A stretch of 64,000 bases of DNA from Candidatus Cloacimonas sp. (GTDB lineage: Bacteria > Cloacimonadota > Cloacimonadia > Cloacimonadales > Cloacimonadaceae): contig JALOCJ010000005.1 in the NCBI GenBank assembly GCA_023227825.1, positions 62,001 to 126,000 of the forward strand, read 5' to 3'. Below, in pieces: positions 43,879 to 52,183 of this stretch; within the stretch, counting starts at the first letter, position 1; each line of letters opens with the position of its first letter. The position numbers were made by a program, and so were the translations under genes. The notes under the pieces were generated by a model, which worked only from the letters and a program-made list of their open reading frames with translations, ran no database searches and was not told where the DNA came from.

Positions 43879-44150
43879 AATAGAACGCAGATAACTGGAT
43901 CAACAGGATCAGCTGGATTTTGAGAATGACTAATAGAACACAGATAACTGGATCAACTGGATCATCAGGATTTTATGCTTGTTATAGTGTAAAACATCTT
44001 GAATTAAAATCCCTTAAATCATGATAATCCTGTTCATCCCAGACCTATTGTATCTGCGTAATCTGCGTAATCTGCGTTATCTGCGTGCTCTTTATTTTAC
44101 TCAGTGTCCTCAGTGTCCTAAGTGTCTTCAGTGGTTATTTTTCTCTTTTG
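43879..44150. repeat. Intergenic repeat array, left flank of the DGR
   Basis: There are two copies of CAGATAACTGGATCAAC-type sequence, a CCTGTTCATCCCAGACC segment, then runs of ATCTGCGTTATCTGCGTG and of CAGTGTCCTCAGTGTCC. The same set of modules, in part the same order, recurs at 48737-49035. No gene is present from 43857 to 44316 other than this. Confidence 0.8.
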
Positions 44151-44316
44151 AATCTATGAGAGTTAAAAAAAGAGTTTACTGCTTTTTGATTTAACTACTC
44201 AGCAATAAACTCACTTTCTTTTTGTCTCTTTTAGAGAACTGGATGAAGCTCTGGATTTCCCTTTTTTACATTTACTTTGCGTACAGAGTAAATTCTGATT
44301 ATTATAATGGAAGATA

Positions 44317-44442
44317 CTACAAACACGGAAGCCAATGTTGTTATTGCTGTTAGTAGCACTATTGTTGTTCCGATTCGAAACAGTGCAATTGCTGGCATTG
44401 TTGTTCCAGCTGCCGCCACGTTTCACACGGTTGGTTCCGCTT
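44317..44442 (-). other. DGR template repeat (TR)
   Basis: These 126 bases align without gaps to 46563-46688 in the target gene. On the minus strand the TR is packed with AAC/AAT codons: read in the target's frame it gives SWNNNASNCTVSN and RNNNSATNSNNNIGF. All 21 differences from the variable repeat fall on TR adenines (21 of 41 adenines, 0 of the other 85 bases; counted by hand). Its first 20 bases overlap the 3' end of the RT gene (44423-44442). The 3' segment GGCTTCCGTGTTTGTAG is invariant and would contain the IMH-type homing signal. Confidence 0.93.
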
Positions 44443-45454
44443 TATGAACTCCACCCCAAATTAACTTTTGTAAATAATATGTATTGGCAAAACTAATAAA
44501 ACCAAGGCGACTTCTTGTGCTTTGATAAAGTTTCTCTATTTCAATTTTACCTCTAATATATTCTTTTTCCCTTTTTTGCATATTTTGTAAACACCTTTTC
44601 AAATTTATATTACTAACTCTTATCAATTTTGGAAAAACACGGTAACCTAAAAAAGGAATACCTTGGTTAACTTTATTCATTTGTATTGACTTGTCTTTTA
44701 TTTTCAATTTTAGGATATTAGATAAAAAATATTTTATTAAAAGAAGATCACTTTTAAGCTTATCTTTGTTCTCCGAAAATAGAATAAAATCATCCATATA
44801 TCTTACATATCCCTTATATCCAAGATTTTGCTTAATATAATGATCAAGCTGATTAAGGTAAATATTGGCAAAAAATTGGGAAGTTAAATTACCCACTGGT
44901 AATCCAATTTCCTCATTATGATTCATACTTAGGTTCTGATTTTTAAGGATAATAGAACATAGATTAATTATCATAGGATCTTTAATTTTACTAGATATTA
45001 ATTTCAATAAAATATTATGATCTATGTTGTTAAAGAACTTCTCAATATCCAGTTTCAAAAACCAAGGGTACTGCCGGGAATATTTTTGAACTGCTAATAC
45101 AGCTAAATGCAAACCCTTACCTTTACGAGTGGCATAAGAATCCTTAATAAAAATGCTTTCAAAATAAGGTTCTATAACATTTATTAGAGAATGATGCACT
45201 AATCTGTCTCTAAAAACAGCAACGCTAATCAAACGTTCCTTAGGTTCCTTAATAGTAAAGTATCTATAGGGTTGAGGACGATAGTTTCCATTAATTAATT
45301 CCTTTTGTAATTCCCATAAATTTTTCTCACAATAAAACATCCATTCTGCTGTTTCATACTTACTCTTTTTATGCTTACAAGCATTTTTATAAGCTAAATA
45401 CAGATTCTGCCAGGAGGTTAATTTTTCCCAAAGATATCCAACCCGTTTAGGCAC
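44423..45454 (-). CDS. DGR reverse transcriptase
   Basis: The protein has 343 residues. RT motifs: LKLDIEKFFNNID with Asp136, GLPVGNLTSQFFANIYL (184-200) carrying the DGR-type GxxxSQ motif, and YVRYMDDFILF with the catalytic YMDD at 219-222. A thumb region with FLGYRVFP follows. No maturase or endonuclease domain is present, so it is not a group II intron protein. In DGRs this enzyme copies TR RNA with adenine-specific errors. It overlaps the avd-like gene by 8 bases, and its stop lies inside the TR. Confidence 0.93.
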   Translation of the reverse strand: MPKRVGYLWEKLTSWQNLYLAYKNACKHKKSKYETAEWMFYCEKNLWELQKELINGNYRPQPYRYFTIKEPKERLISVAVFRDRLVHHSLINVIEPYFESIFIKDSYATRKGKGLHLAVLAVQKYSRQYPWFLKLDIEKFFNNIDHNILLKLISSKIKDPMIINLCSIILKNQNLSMNHNEEIGLPVGNLTSQFFANIYLNQLDHYIKQNLGYKGYVRYMDDFILFSENKDKLKSDLLLIKYFLSNILKLKIKDKSIQMNKVNQGIPFLGYRVFPKLIRVSNINLKRCLQNMQKREKEYIRGKIEIEKLYQSTRSRLGFISFANTYYLQKLIWGGVHKAEPTV

Positions 45455-45779
45455 TTTTTAACCAACCCCCCACCATTTTACCACTTTCCAGTAATTCCTT
45501 GCTAATGTATTGATATTGATTTTCAGCTAATAATTTCATCTTATAAGCCATCTGGATTAATGTTCTTAATACATCCAACTTTATGTTTATCTTTATCAAA
45601 TATTCCCTTTTTGACGAACTGTAAATCGTTTGAACAATTAATTCCAATATCTCTAAACAAAGGTTGTCCATTTTTTGAGCTAATGAATATCTCAAATTTT
45701 TCGGAAATCTTTCCGTTCTCCCAAATATCCAGATAGATATATCCATCCATTTTATATATAAAGGATAGTCATTTTTCAA
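45447..45779 (-). CDS. avd: DGR accessory variability determinant (Avd-like four-helix protein)
   Basis: The protein has 110 residues, basic and nearly all helical: LRYSLAQKMDNLCLEILELI and IKINIKLDVLRTLIQMAYKM can form helices of a four-helix bundle. This fits the Avd/23S-IVP-like fold that binds the DGR RT and RNA. The location immediately before the RT gene, with an 8-base overlap, is the usual one. It overlaps the HRDC gene by 11 bases. Confidence 0.85.
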   Translation of the reverse strand: MKNDYPLYIKWMDISIWIFGRTERFPKNLRYSLAQKMDNLCLEILELIVQTIYSSSKREYLIKINIKLDVLRTLIQMAYKMKLLAENQYQYISKELLESGKMVGGWLKSA

Positions 45780-46209
45780 TTTCTAATACCGCCTCTTGTA
45801 ATAATTTGATTATCTGTTCCCCATACTTTTCCGCTTTACTCTTCATCCCTTTTATAGAAGAAAAATCACTAATAGTTTTGGGTTGTTTTTTCACAATCTC
45901 ATAAATCTGGGAATTATACATAATAATATAAGCAGGAAAGCCCTCATTGGCAGCTAATTCATTACGCCAATCCCTTAATTTTTCATATTGAGCTTGTTCC
46001 AATTCACTTAAACTTTCCATATCAGGTATAAAATGACTCCCCTTTCTTGGTAAATACTCTATAAAAAAAGAATAATAGATATTCCCTTCGTTATTGATAA
46101 ATTCTTTTTCTACGCGAATTATATTATTATTCTGACAAAATTGATTGAATCCCTGATCTTCAAAAACTCCTTTGTCTCTGTCAAATCTTACTAACATCAA
46201 TTTAAACAT
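45769..46209 (-). CDS. HRDC-domain DGR accessory protein
   Basis: The protein has 146 residues. Residues ~1-70 are a beta-rich N-terminal part. Residues ~72-146 match an HRDC domain: EKLRDWRNELAANEGFPAYI, then ISDFSSIKGMKSKAEKYGEQI. HRDC proteins are a known alternative accessory factor in DGRs. Here the HRDC and Avd-like genes occur together. The start ATG has only a weak AGAG upstream, and no clear promoter is visible in 46210-46430. Confidence 0.83.
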   Translation of the reverse strand: MFKLMLVRFDRDKGVFEDQGFNQFCQNNNIIRVEKEFINNEGNIYYSFFIEYLPRKGSHFIPDMESLSELEQAQYEKLRDWRNELAANEGFPAYIIMYNSQIYEIVKKQPKTISDFSSIKGMKSKAEKYGEQIIKLLQEAVLEIEK

Positions 46210-46546
46210 TTATACTTAATCTCTTCTTTGCAACTTTCACCTACAAATTCTATTTTTTGGTTAAAGCTACTTCTAATATAGTTTCCATATTGAAACTGCA
46301 GTTATTTTAGTAAAACTATTATGGATTCCTGCTTTCTTATGAATGATAAAGTGCTTTTCAATCTTAAAATGATATAAATAAGCATCTTATTATTAACTTT
46401 TCTATGTTATCAGGATATGTTTTCATTTGAAAAAAAAATTTCAGCAGGGGGATATATCCCCCTGCACCCCCTATCAATTCTTCTCTTCTTAATTCTTTCA
46501 TTTTGGTTCTTACTTGGCAAAAGGCAAAAAGGTAAAAAAGCAAAAA
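46210..46546. other. Spacer between the DGR target and the DGR machinery
   Basis: These 337 bases contain the terminator-like palindrome (46444-46465) and a short AGTTTC...GAAACT hairpin (46280-46297). I see no gene and no good promoter. Confidence 0.6.
46431..46465 (-). terminator. Perfect 22-bp palindrome and T tract after the DGR target
   Basis: GCAGGGGGATA/TATCCCCCTGC (46444-46465) is a perfect palindrome. On the minus strand TGAAATTTTTTTTT follows. It lies 82 bases past the target stop and 98 bases past the variable repeat. It is a terminator, and also a candidate for the hairpin/cruciform that DGRs place downstream of the VR. Confidence 0.75.
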
Positions 46547-47635
46547 TCAATCAAGGGAAACCCTACAAACACGGAAGCCAAAGTAGTAAACGCTGTCAGT
46601 AGCACTATAGTAGCGCCGACCCGAAACAGTGCAATTGCCGGCATAGTCGAGCCAGCTGCCGCCACGCCTCACACGGTAGGTACCGCTTGTTGATCCGGTT
46701 GGATTGGTTTGAGGTCCTGAAGGATAACTTCCATAAATATCCCAACACCATTCCCAAACATTTCCACTCATATCAAAAATTTGTAACTCATTAGCTTGTT
46801 TACCCCCTACAGGATGAGTAGTGCTACCGGAATTGCCGGTATACCAGGCAACATCTCCTACAGTATTACTCCCGCTATAGGTATAATTATGAGTTGAGTT
46901 TCCACCCCGGGCAGCAAACATCCATTCCATTTCAGTTGGTAAACGATAGCCATTAGCAGTCCAGTTACAACTGACATTAGTATGATTTTCACTATTTGTA
47001 TTCCAGCCGGAGGGCCAGTTACTGGGATTGGTGCCATAATTTTGATAACTGTAACAGGGAGTAAGATTTTCCTGCATACTTCTCCGGTTACAATATTCAA
47101 TGGCATTGAACCAAGTTACTCTCTCCACAGGCCTACTAAGATCACCGGTAAAATTAGAGGGATTTGTTCCCATTACTGCTTGATATTCACCTTGAGTAAT
47201 TTCATTTTTATCAAGATAAAATGTGCTAATGGTTACATCTGAAGTGCCGTTATTAAAGGTTCCTCCTGTTACTGTAATAAACCCTACCGGTTGAGTGCTT
47301 GGAGAGGGATTATCGCGGGCAATTAATTTAATCTTGTAATTAGTGCCGGTACTCATTCCATCTTGTACTGGATACCAGGTTATCTGTTTTCCTGTTCCTG
47401 CACTAACACTATTACCAATAGCACCTGAGGTATGAGTTGGTGAAAATGTGTAGCTTAAGCCACCATTATTGGAAACCAACATAATCACTTGGCAGTTTTC
47501 ATCAGCAGAAAGATCATAAGAAATAGTAACATATCCTGTATGAGTTGTTACGGATACATTACTAACAGTTGGAGCCGCGGAAAAAAGTATTCCCCAGAAA
47601 AATACGGCTAAAATAGTAATCAGAATTTGTTTCAT
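46547..47635 (-). CDS. DGR target: secreted FGE-sulfatase/C-type-lectin-fold protein
   Basis: The protein has 362 residues. A signal peptide (1-20) precedes an Ig-like module (residues 22-115), then a formylglycine-generating-enzyme-like domain: FYLDKNEITQGEYQAVMGTN, RPVERVTWFNAIEYCNRRS, YRLPTEMEWMFAARGG and FDMSGNVWEWCWDIYG. The domain ends in GGSWLDYAGNCTVSGRRYY...GFRVC, which is the variable repeat (about residues 317-357). DGR targets often use this fold to display variable residues for ligand binding. It is not expected to be an active FGE. An AAGGAG site precedes the ATG. The sorting-domain gene is 11 bases upstream. Confidence 0.9.
   Translation of the reverse strand: MKQILITILAVFFWGILFSAAPTVSNVSVTTHTGYVTISYDLSADENCQVIMLVSNNGGLSYTFSPTHTSGAIGNSVSAGTGKQITWYPVQDGMSTGTNYKIKLIARDNPSPSTQPVGFITVTGGTFNNGTSDVTISTFYLDKNEITQGEYQAVMGTNPSNFTGDLSRPVERVTWFNAIEYCNRRSMQENLTPCYSYQNYGTNPSNWPSGWNTNSENHTNVSCNWTANGYRLPTEMEWMFAARGGNSTHNYTYSGSNTVGDVAWYTGNSGSTTHPVGGKQANELQIFDMSGNVWEWCWDIYGSYPSGPQTNPTGSTSGTYRVRRGGSWLDYAGNCTVSGRRYYSATDSVYYFGFRVCRVSLD
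46563..46688 (-). other. DGR variable repeat (VR)
   Basis: This is the 126-base match to the TR at 44317-44442, lying at the 3' end of the target gene. In coding orientation, template AAC/AAT codons have become CTC, GAC, TAT, GGT, CGC, TAC, TAT, GAC, GTT, TAC and TAC; AGC has become GGC and ATT has become TTT. No non-adenine position of the TR is changed. No stop codon has arisen, which is expected of NNY-type codons. Confidence 0.93.
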
Positions 47636-47646
47636 TTTTGTTCTCC

Positions 47647-48474
47647 TTATTTCATTAGTATCATTTTGGCGATATAGTTTGTTTTGTTAGTTGTTAAGCG
47701 GAAAAAGTAAAGTCCACTGGTGCAAGTAATGCCATTTTGATTTTTCCCGTCCCAAAAGTATTTGTAACGACCTGCTGATTGGTTAGGGATTACTTTATTC
47801 CACACAATCTGACCTTTCAGATTAAATATTTCCAGTATCGCCTTACTTTCTTCGGCAAGAGAATAACTTAGCCAGGTGCCAGGATTAAAAGGATTAGGAT
47901 AAATACTGTCAATCCCTGTTATCAGAGGAATTTCATCATTTCCTTCCGGTATAATAACATTGACGCTAATGGGTCCCTTAAACTGAGAAACACTATTAAT
48001 ATCAATCATTTCCAGCCAGTAATAGTAAATACCGGGACTATAGATTTCTGCATCTACATAAACATAGACCTGCATTTGAGAGGTATTGGTAGCATTAATC
48101 AAGATATTTAACATCTGAGCTTGAGACAATTCTTCATTGGTTGACCTATAAATACGATAACCATATAAATTGGTCTCGGATTGAGTAGCCCACATTAAAC
48201 GGACACTACTCCCTCCACTTTGCTCAGCTATAAAACTGGATAGCTCTACCGGAAGTGTCTCATCTGTAATCGCAAATTCATTTGATTCCCCGCTTCCACT
48301 AAGATGTTGACAGGGTATCCCAGTAATTGAAACTACACTTGATTCGCCTAAACCGGATAAATGCTGACAGGGTATTCCAGTAATTGAAACTACACTTGAT
48401 TCACCATAGCCGGTAAGAGCAAAGATACTTCCGCTAATAAGCAAGATTATAAGGAAGATACTTTCTTTTTTCAT
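47647..48474 (-). CDS. Secreted protein with type IX-style C-terminal sorting domain
   Basis: The protein has 275 residues from the ATG at 48474, which has AAGGAG 6 bases upstream. An in-frame ATG at 48480 abuts that site and is less likely. A signal peptide (1 to ~22) is followed by two identical-sense 19-residue repeats (ESSVVSITGIPCQHLSG-x-G, encoded at 48289-48402), an FnIII-like domain (VELSSFIAEQSGGSSVRLMW...), and a C-terminal sorting domain starting at YPNPFNPGTWLSY with LEIFNLKGQIVW and SGLYFFRL. It probably reaches the cell surface. It is 11 bases upstream of the DGR target and in the same operon. Confidence 0.75.
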   Translation of the reverse strand: MKKESIFLIILLISGSIFALTGYGESSVVSITGIPCQHLSGLGESSVVSITGIPCQHLSGSGESNEFAITDETLPVELSSFIAEQSGGSSVRLMWATQSETNLYGYRIYRSTNEELSQAQMLNILINATNTSQMQVYVYVDAEIYSPGIYYYWLEMIDINSVSQFKGPISVNVIIPEGNDEIPLITGIDSIYPNPFNPGTWLSYSLAEESKAILEIFNLKGQIVWNKVIPNQSAGRYKYFWDGKNQNGITCTSGLYFFRLTTNKTNYIAKMILMK

Positions 48475-48537
48475 AGCCATCTCCTTTAAAGGTTTTTTTA
48501 CATTCTTTTTTTATACTTCATCTAAGTATCAATGCAA

Positions 48538-48565
48538 AAAATAATCAATCCCTATTCTTTGTCAA
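48538..48565 (-). promoter_or_regulatory. Putative promoter of the sorting-domain/DGR-target operon
   Basis: On the minus strand TTGACA (48565-48560), a 16-base spacer and TATTTT (48543-48538) lie 64 bases upstream of the ATG at 48474. A run of 13 C lies 38 bases further upstream. Confidence 0.5.
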
Positions 48566-48602
48566 GTGCTAATATATTATTTTTATTATTATTGACCTCG
48601 CT

Positions 48603-48615
48603 CCCCCCCCCCCCC
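48603..48615. repeat. Homopolymer run of 13 C
   Basis: Thirteen C on the plus strand (G on the minus strand) lie upstream of the promoter of the DGR-target operon. Such tracts slip during replication. It is the only long homopolymer of G/C in the window. Confidence 0.85.
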
Positions 48616-48736
48616 GAAATTATAACAAATAGTTGTATATCTCATATTTATTCAAGAAGTTACTAATGTTGATAAATTTCCACAATACCCTAAAAAATAT
48701 TTTTTCTACCAAAGAGAAAAGCGGAAAAAGAGAAAA

Positions 48737-49035
48737 AATAGAACACAGATAACTGGATCAGCTGGATTTTATATTATATAAGAATAATTATAAGTAAAAA
48801 TCTGCGTTATCTGCGTTATCTGCGTGCTCTTATTTTTCTCGGTGTTCTCGGTGTACTCAGTGTCTTCTGTGTTCTCGGTGTAAAAAATAAAATCTGGATG
48901 AACTAAAATCTTTTATCCCTTAAATCCTGATAATCCTGTTCATCCCAGACCTATTGTATCTGCGAAATCTGCGTTATCTGCGTGCTCTTATTTTTTATCC
49001 GTGTTCTTATTTAATCTGTGGAATCTGTGAGAGGA
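48737..49035. repeat. Intergenic repeat array, right flank of the DGR
   Basis: It contains CAGATAACTGGATCAGC, ATCTGCGTTATCTGCGTGC twice, GGTGTTCTCGGTGTACTC-type runs, and a block GATAATCCTGTTCATCCCAG followed by ACCTATTGTATCTGCG. The last block is identical to one in 43879-44150. The remaining bases 48616-48736 hold nothing I can name. Confidence 0.8.
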
Positions 49036-49050
49036 TAATCTTCATTGCAC

Positions 49051-49078
49051 TTGACAGAAAAGCATACTATCATAATAT
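49051..49078 (+). promoter_or_regulatory. Promoter of glnS
   Basis: TTGACA (49051-49056), a 16-base spacer and TAATAT (49073-49078) lie 30 bases upstream of the ATG at 49109, with a GAAAGGA ribosome site between. Confidence 0.6.
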
Positions 49079-49108
49079 GACAAAATGATTATAAAGAAAG
49101 GATTGAAT

Positions 49109-50818
49109 ATGGATACAAAGGAAAATATCACTGAAAATAAAGAAGAAAAGGCAGTAACTTCCAATTTTATCCGCTCTATAATAGAAAGGGATTTAGCAAG
49201 CGGAAAACATAAAAGTATTGTAACGCGTTTTCCTCCCGAGCCCAATGGTTATTTACATATTGGCCATGCCAAATCCATCTGTTTGAATTTCGGTTTGGCA
49301 AACGACTATAGGGGGCGTTGTCACTTACGTTTTGATGACAGCAATCCGGTGAAAGAGGATGTGGAATATGTTAATTCCATTATGGAAGATGTGCATTGGT
49401 TAGGTTTTGACTGGGGTGAACATTTATATTATGCATCGGACTATTTTGATAAACTGTATGAATTTGCGGAATACTTAATCAAAGCCGGCAAGGCATTTGT
49501 TTGTGATCTCTCTTGGGAAGAACTGAAAGAATACAGAGGCACTTTAACGGTTCCGGGGAAAGATAGTCCCTATAGAAATCGCAGTATAGAAGAAAACCTG
49601 GATTTATTCAGAAGAATGAAGGCAGGTGAATTTCCCGAAGGCAGCAGAACTTTACGAGCCAAAATAGATATGGCTTCCCCAAATTTGAATATGCGTGATC
49701 CGGTTATTTACAGAATTAAAAAAACCCATCATCACAGAACCGGTAATGACTGGCAAATTTATCCTATGTATGATTATACCCATTGTGTTTCTGATGCCCT
49801 GGAAGGTATAACCCATTCTATCTGCACTCTGGAATTTGAAGACCATAGGCCTCTATATGATTGGTTTTTAGACCAGTTACCGGTTCCCTGTCATCCGCAA
49901 CAAATAGAATTTGCCCGTTTGAATCTTGCTTATACAATAATGAGTAAACGGCTTTTACTGGAATTGGTAAATAACCATTTAGTCAGCGGTTGGGACGATC
50001 CCAGGATGCCTACAATTGCAGGAATGCGCAGAAGAGGTTTTACTCCGGAAGCCATTAGAGATTTTTCCGAGCGGATTGGTGTCTCCAAAGCTAATTCTCT
50101 GGTTAATGACGAATTGCTGATGTTTTGTGTGCGCGAAGATTTGAATAAAAGAGCGGAGCGCAGAATGGTTGTTGTAAATCCCCTAAAATTAACTATTACT
50201 AATTACCCGGAAGGCAAAATAGAGGATTTTGCTGCAGAAAACAATCCGGAAGACCCTTCTGCGGGAAAGAGGAAAATAAAGTTCTCCCGCCATCTTTATA
50301 TAGAAAAAGATGATTTCAGTGAAAATCCGGTAAAGGGTTGGTTTCGTCTTTCCTTGGGCAAAGAAGTTCGCTTAAAATACGCTTATTATATCACTTGTAA
50401 TGAAGTAATCAAAAATGAGAAGGGCGAAATTATAGAATTGCTTTGCACTTACGATGAAAAATCACGCGGGGGATGGACAGAAGATGGACGCAAAGTGAAA
50501 GGAACTTTACATTGGGTTTGTGCTGAGAGTGCTATTCCTGTAGAATTGCGTTTATATGATCGCCTTTTCACTTTAGCGGATATGAGTAATATGGAAGAAG
50601 GAAAGACCTATCAGGATTACTTGAATCCAAATTCGCTGATAGTTAAACAAAACTGTTTGGCAGAAGAAAATTTGCAAGAAGCAAAGATTGGAGAACATTA
50701 TCAGTTTCTGCGAATTGGTTATTTCAATGTTGATTATAACAGTAAGCCAGGGGCATTGATTTTTAACCGTATTGTGGACTTAAAAGACAGCTGGGCAAAG
50801 CTCAGTAAGAAAATATAA
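49109..50818 (+). CDS. glnS: Glutaminyl-tRNA synthetase
   Basis: The protein has 569 residues. [19 protein letters not shown] carries the HIGH motif, [14 protein letters not shown] follows, and IMSKR is the KMSKS-like loop. [21 protein letters not shown] and the C-terminal anticodon-binding beta barrels (from ~340) are of GlnRS rather than GluRS type. It charges tRNA-Gln directly, so Gln-tRNA is not made only by the amidotransferase route. The ATG at 49085 lacks a ribosome site, and 49109 has one. The next gene starts 12 bases downstream. Confidence 0.93.
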   Translation: MDTKENITENKEEKAVTSNFIRSIIERDLASGKHKSIVTRFPPEPNGYLHIGHAKSICLNFGLANDYRGRCHLRFDDSNPVKEDVEYVNSIMEDVHWLGFDWGEHLYYASDYFDKLYEFAEYLIKAGKAFVCDLSWEELKEYRGTLTVPGKDSPYRNRSIEENLDLFRRMKAGEFPEGSRTLRAKIDMASPNLNMRDPVIYRIKKTHHHRTGNDWQIYPMYDYTHCVSDALEGITHSICTLEFEDHRPLYDWFLDQLPVPCHPQQIEFARLNLAYTIMSKRLLLELVNNHLVSGWDDPRMPTIAGMRRRGFTPEAIRDFSERIGVSKANSLVNDELLMFCVREDLNKRAERRMVVVNPLKLTITNYPEGKIEDFAAENNPEDPSAGKRKIKFSRHLYIEKDDFSENPVKGWFRLSLGKEVRLKYAYYITCNEVIKNEKGEIIELLCTYDEKSRGGWTEDGRKVKGTLHWVCAESAIPVELRLYDRLFTLADMSNMEEGKTYQDYLNPNSLIVKQNCLAEENLQEAKIGEHYQFLRIGYFNVDYNSKPGALIFNRIVDLKDSWAKLSKKI

Positions 50819-50830
50819 GGGGAGGATATT

Positions 50831-51079
50831 ATGGTTTACAAGATTGTGCTTGTAAAAATTGATCAACGTAGCACTGAAGCTACAAAAGTTCAGGGAATTT
50901 TAACCAAGTATGGATGCAATATTCGCGTCCGTTTAGGTTTGCATGAGGTCTCTAATGAATTCTGCGCCAATGATGGTTTATTAGTCCTGGAAGTGCAAGG
51001 AGAACAAAATATTCTGGAGAATATGATTTCAGAACTTAATGCTTTGGAATATGTGCAAGTTAGGTTAATTGAAATGTAA
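50831..51079 (+). CDS. TM1266-like (ACT-fold) putative hydrogenase regulator
   Basis: The protein has 82 residues, one beta-alpha-beta-beta-alpha-beta ACT-like fold: YKIVLVKIDQRS, ATKVQGILTKYGCNIRVRLGLHE, GLLVLEVQG, ENMISELNAL and YVQVRLIEM. Length and pattern match the TM1266 family, named iron-only hydrogenase system regulator because it lies beside hydrogenase maturation genes in other genomes. Here it follows glnS and lies 14 kb from the hydrogenase island. A GGGGAGG site precedes the ATG. Confidence 0.6.
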   Translation: MVYKIVLVKIDQRSTEATKVQGILTKYGCNIRVRLGLHEVSNEFCANDGLLVLEVQGEQNILENMISELNALEYVQVRLIEM

Positions 51080-52183
51080 CTATTTCCAGGTATATTTTCC
51101 TAAAGTTCCCCGCAAGCCATAGAAAATGAAGTGAAGGGGAAATACAAATATCTGAAGAGGATACAAAAAAGCGAGTTTGCTTCTTCCAATTTGCCTTAAA
51201 TGGCTATAGGAAAAAGCAAATTCGGCTGCTGTTTTAAGCAGTAAAGAAAGTTTAATTGCTTTACCGCTTTTCTTATGTATAGCTTGCCACAGAGCAATAT
51301 AAAACAGACAAAAATAGATAAAAATAAAGGCACAAAGACCTTTCAGCCACCAGGGATAATATTTGAATTTGGAAGCTCTGCGGATATTTGTTTGATGATG
51401 CTTTTTTCTATTTGTGCCATCAATTGAGGTAACCTGCATTGCTGTATTGGGATTGTACGCTGCTTTTCTGATCTTAGGCATCATTTTGATTAAAAGTAAA
51501 TCGTCATCACCTGATCTTAAATGTCCTATTCCTTCAAAACCACTACTTTCCAGAAAGGTCTTTTTCCTGTAAACCATATTACAGGCACTGCTGGTAAAAG
51601 GAATTTTGTAATATAAGCCCGCTGCAGCTAAAGCATAATTAACACTGCGTTCAAAATTTTTCAGACGAATGATGCTGTCATCGGGTTTTCTTTTTATAAC
51701 TGAATAGGAAAGCAGGTAATCTGTTTCTTTAGTAAAAGACCGGTTTATTTCTTGTAACCAGGAAACGGGCACAATACAATCAGCATCAGTGAAAGCAAGA
51801 ATTTCAAAGCGGGAGTTTTCTATGCCTTTTTGTAAAGCAGCTTTTTTTCCTGTTAAGGGTGGGGTCTCACTATAGAAATTAATAATTTTCAGATTAGGAA
51901 TATTTTTCTGAGTAGCCAAATATTCTTTACTGCCATCGTTGCTATGGTCATTTACAATAATTATTTCATATTTGTCCCGGGGATAATCCAAACAGGCAAG
52001 GGAGTTTAGTAAATTTGGCAGATTCTTTATTTCATTTCTGGCTGCAATTATGATGGAAATACTTTGAAAAATATCGGGAACTGATTTCTTTTTTTCTTCA
52101 GCAATTATCTTATCTACGCCTCGTTTTAGCCAAATTAGAAAAGTAGAATACAATATTGTAAATAGAGGAAAGCATTTCTTCAT
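51080..52183 (-). CDS. Family 2 glycosyltransferase
   Basis: The protein has 367 residues. An N-terminal hydrophobic stretch (1-20) is followed by a GT-A domain: ISIIIAARNEIKNLPNLLNSL, YEIIIVNDHSNDGS, LAFTDADCIVP (the DxD motif) and a later GIGHLRSGDDDLLLIKMM. Two or three membrane helices lie at the C-terminus (from ~280). It probably transfers a sugar on the cytoplasmic face of the membrane. The acceptor is unknown. The start overlaps the dnaX stop as TAATG. Confidence 0.82.
   Translation of the reverse strand: MKKCFPLFTILYSTFLIWLKRGVDKIIAEEKKKSVPDIFQSISIIIAARNEIKNLPNLLNSLACLDYPRDKYEIIIVNDHSNDGSKEYLATQKNIPNLKIINFYSETPPLTGKKAALQKGIENSRFEILAFTDADCIVPVSWLQEINRSFTKETDYLLSYSVIKRKPDDSIIRLKNFERSVNYALAAAGLYYKIPFTSSACNMVYRKKTFLESSGFEGIGHLRSGDDDLLLIKMMPKIRKAAYNPNTAMQVTSIDGTNRKKHHQTNIRRASKFKYYPWWLKGLCAFIFIYFCLFYIALWQAIHKKSGKAIKLSLLLKTAAEFAFSYSHLRQIGRSKLAFLYPLQIFVFPLHFIFYGLRGTLGKYTWK

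Noticed and set aside
43879..44150. A CRISPR array, from the short repeated words
   Set aside because: The units are irregular in length and spacing, mostly without unique spacers, and no cas genes are near.
44211..44426. A 71-residue minus-strand frame rich in Asn
   Set aside because: It is the DGR template repeat read in the target's frame, running on into spacer. It has no ribosome site and the Asn richness is explained by its role as template.
44423..45454. A group II intron or retron reverse transcriptase
   Set aside because: There is no maturase/endonuclease domain and no msr/msd-like element. A template/variable repeat pair and DGR accessory genes are present.
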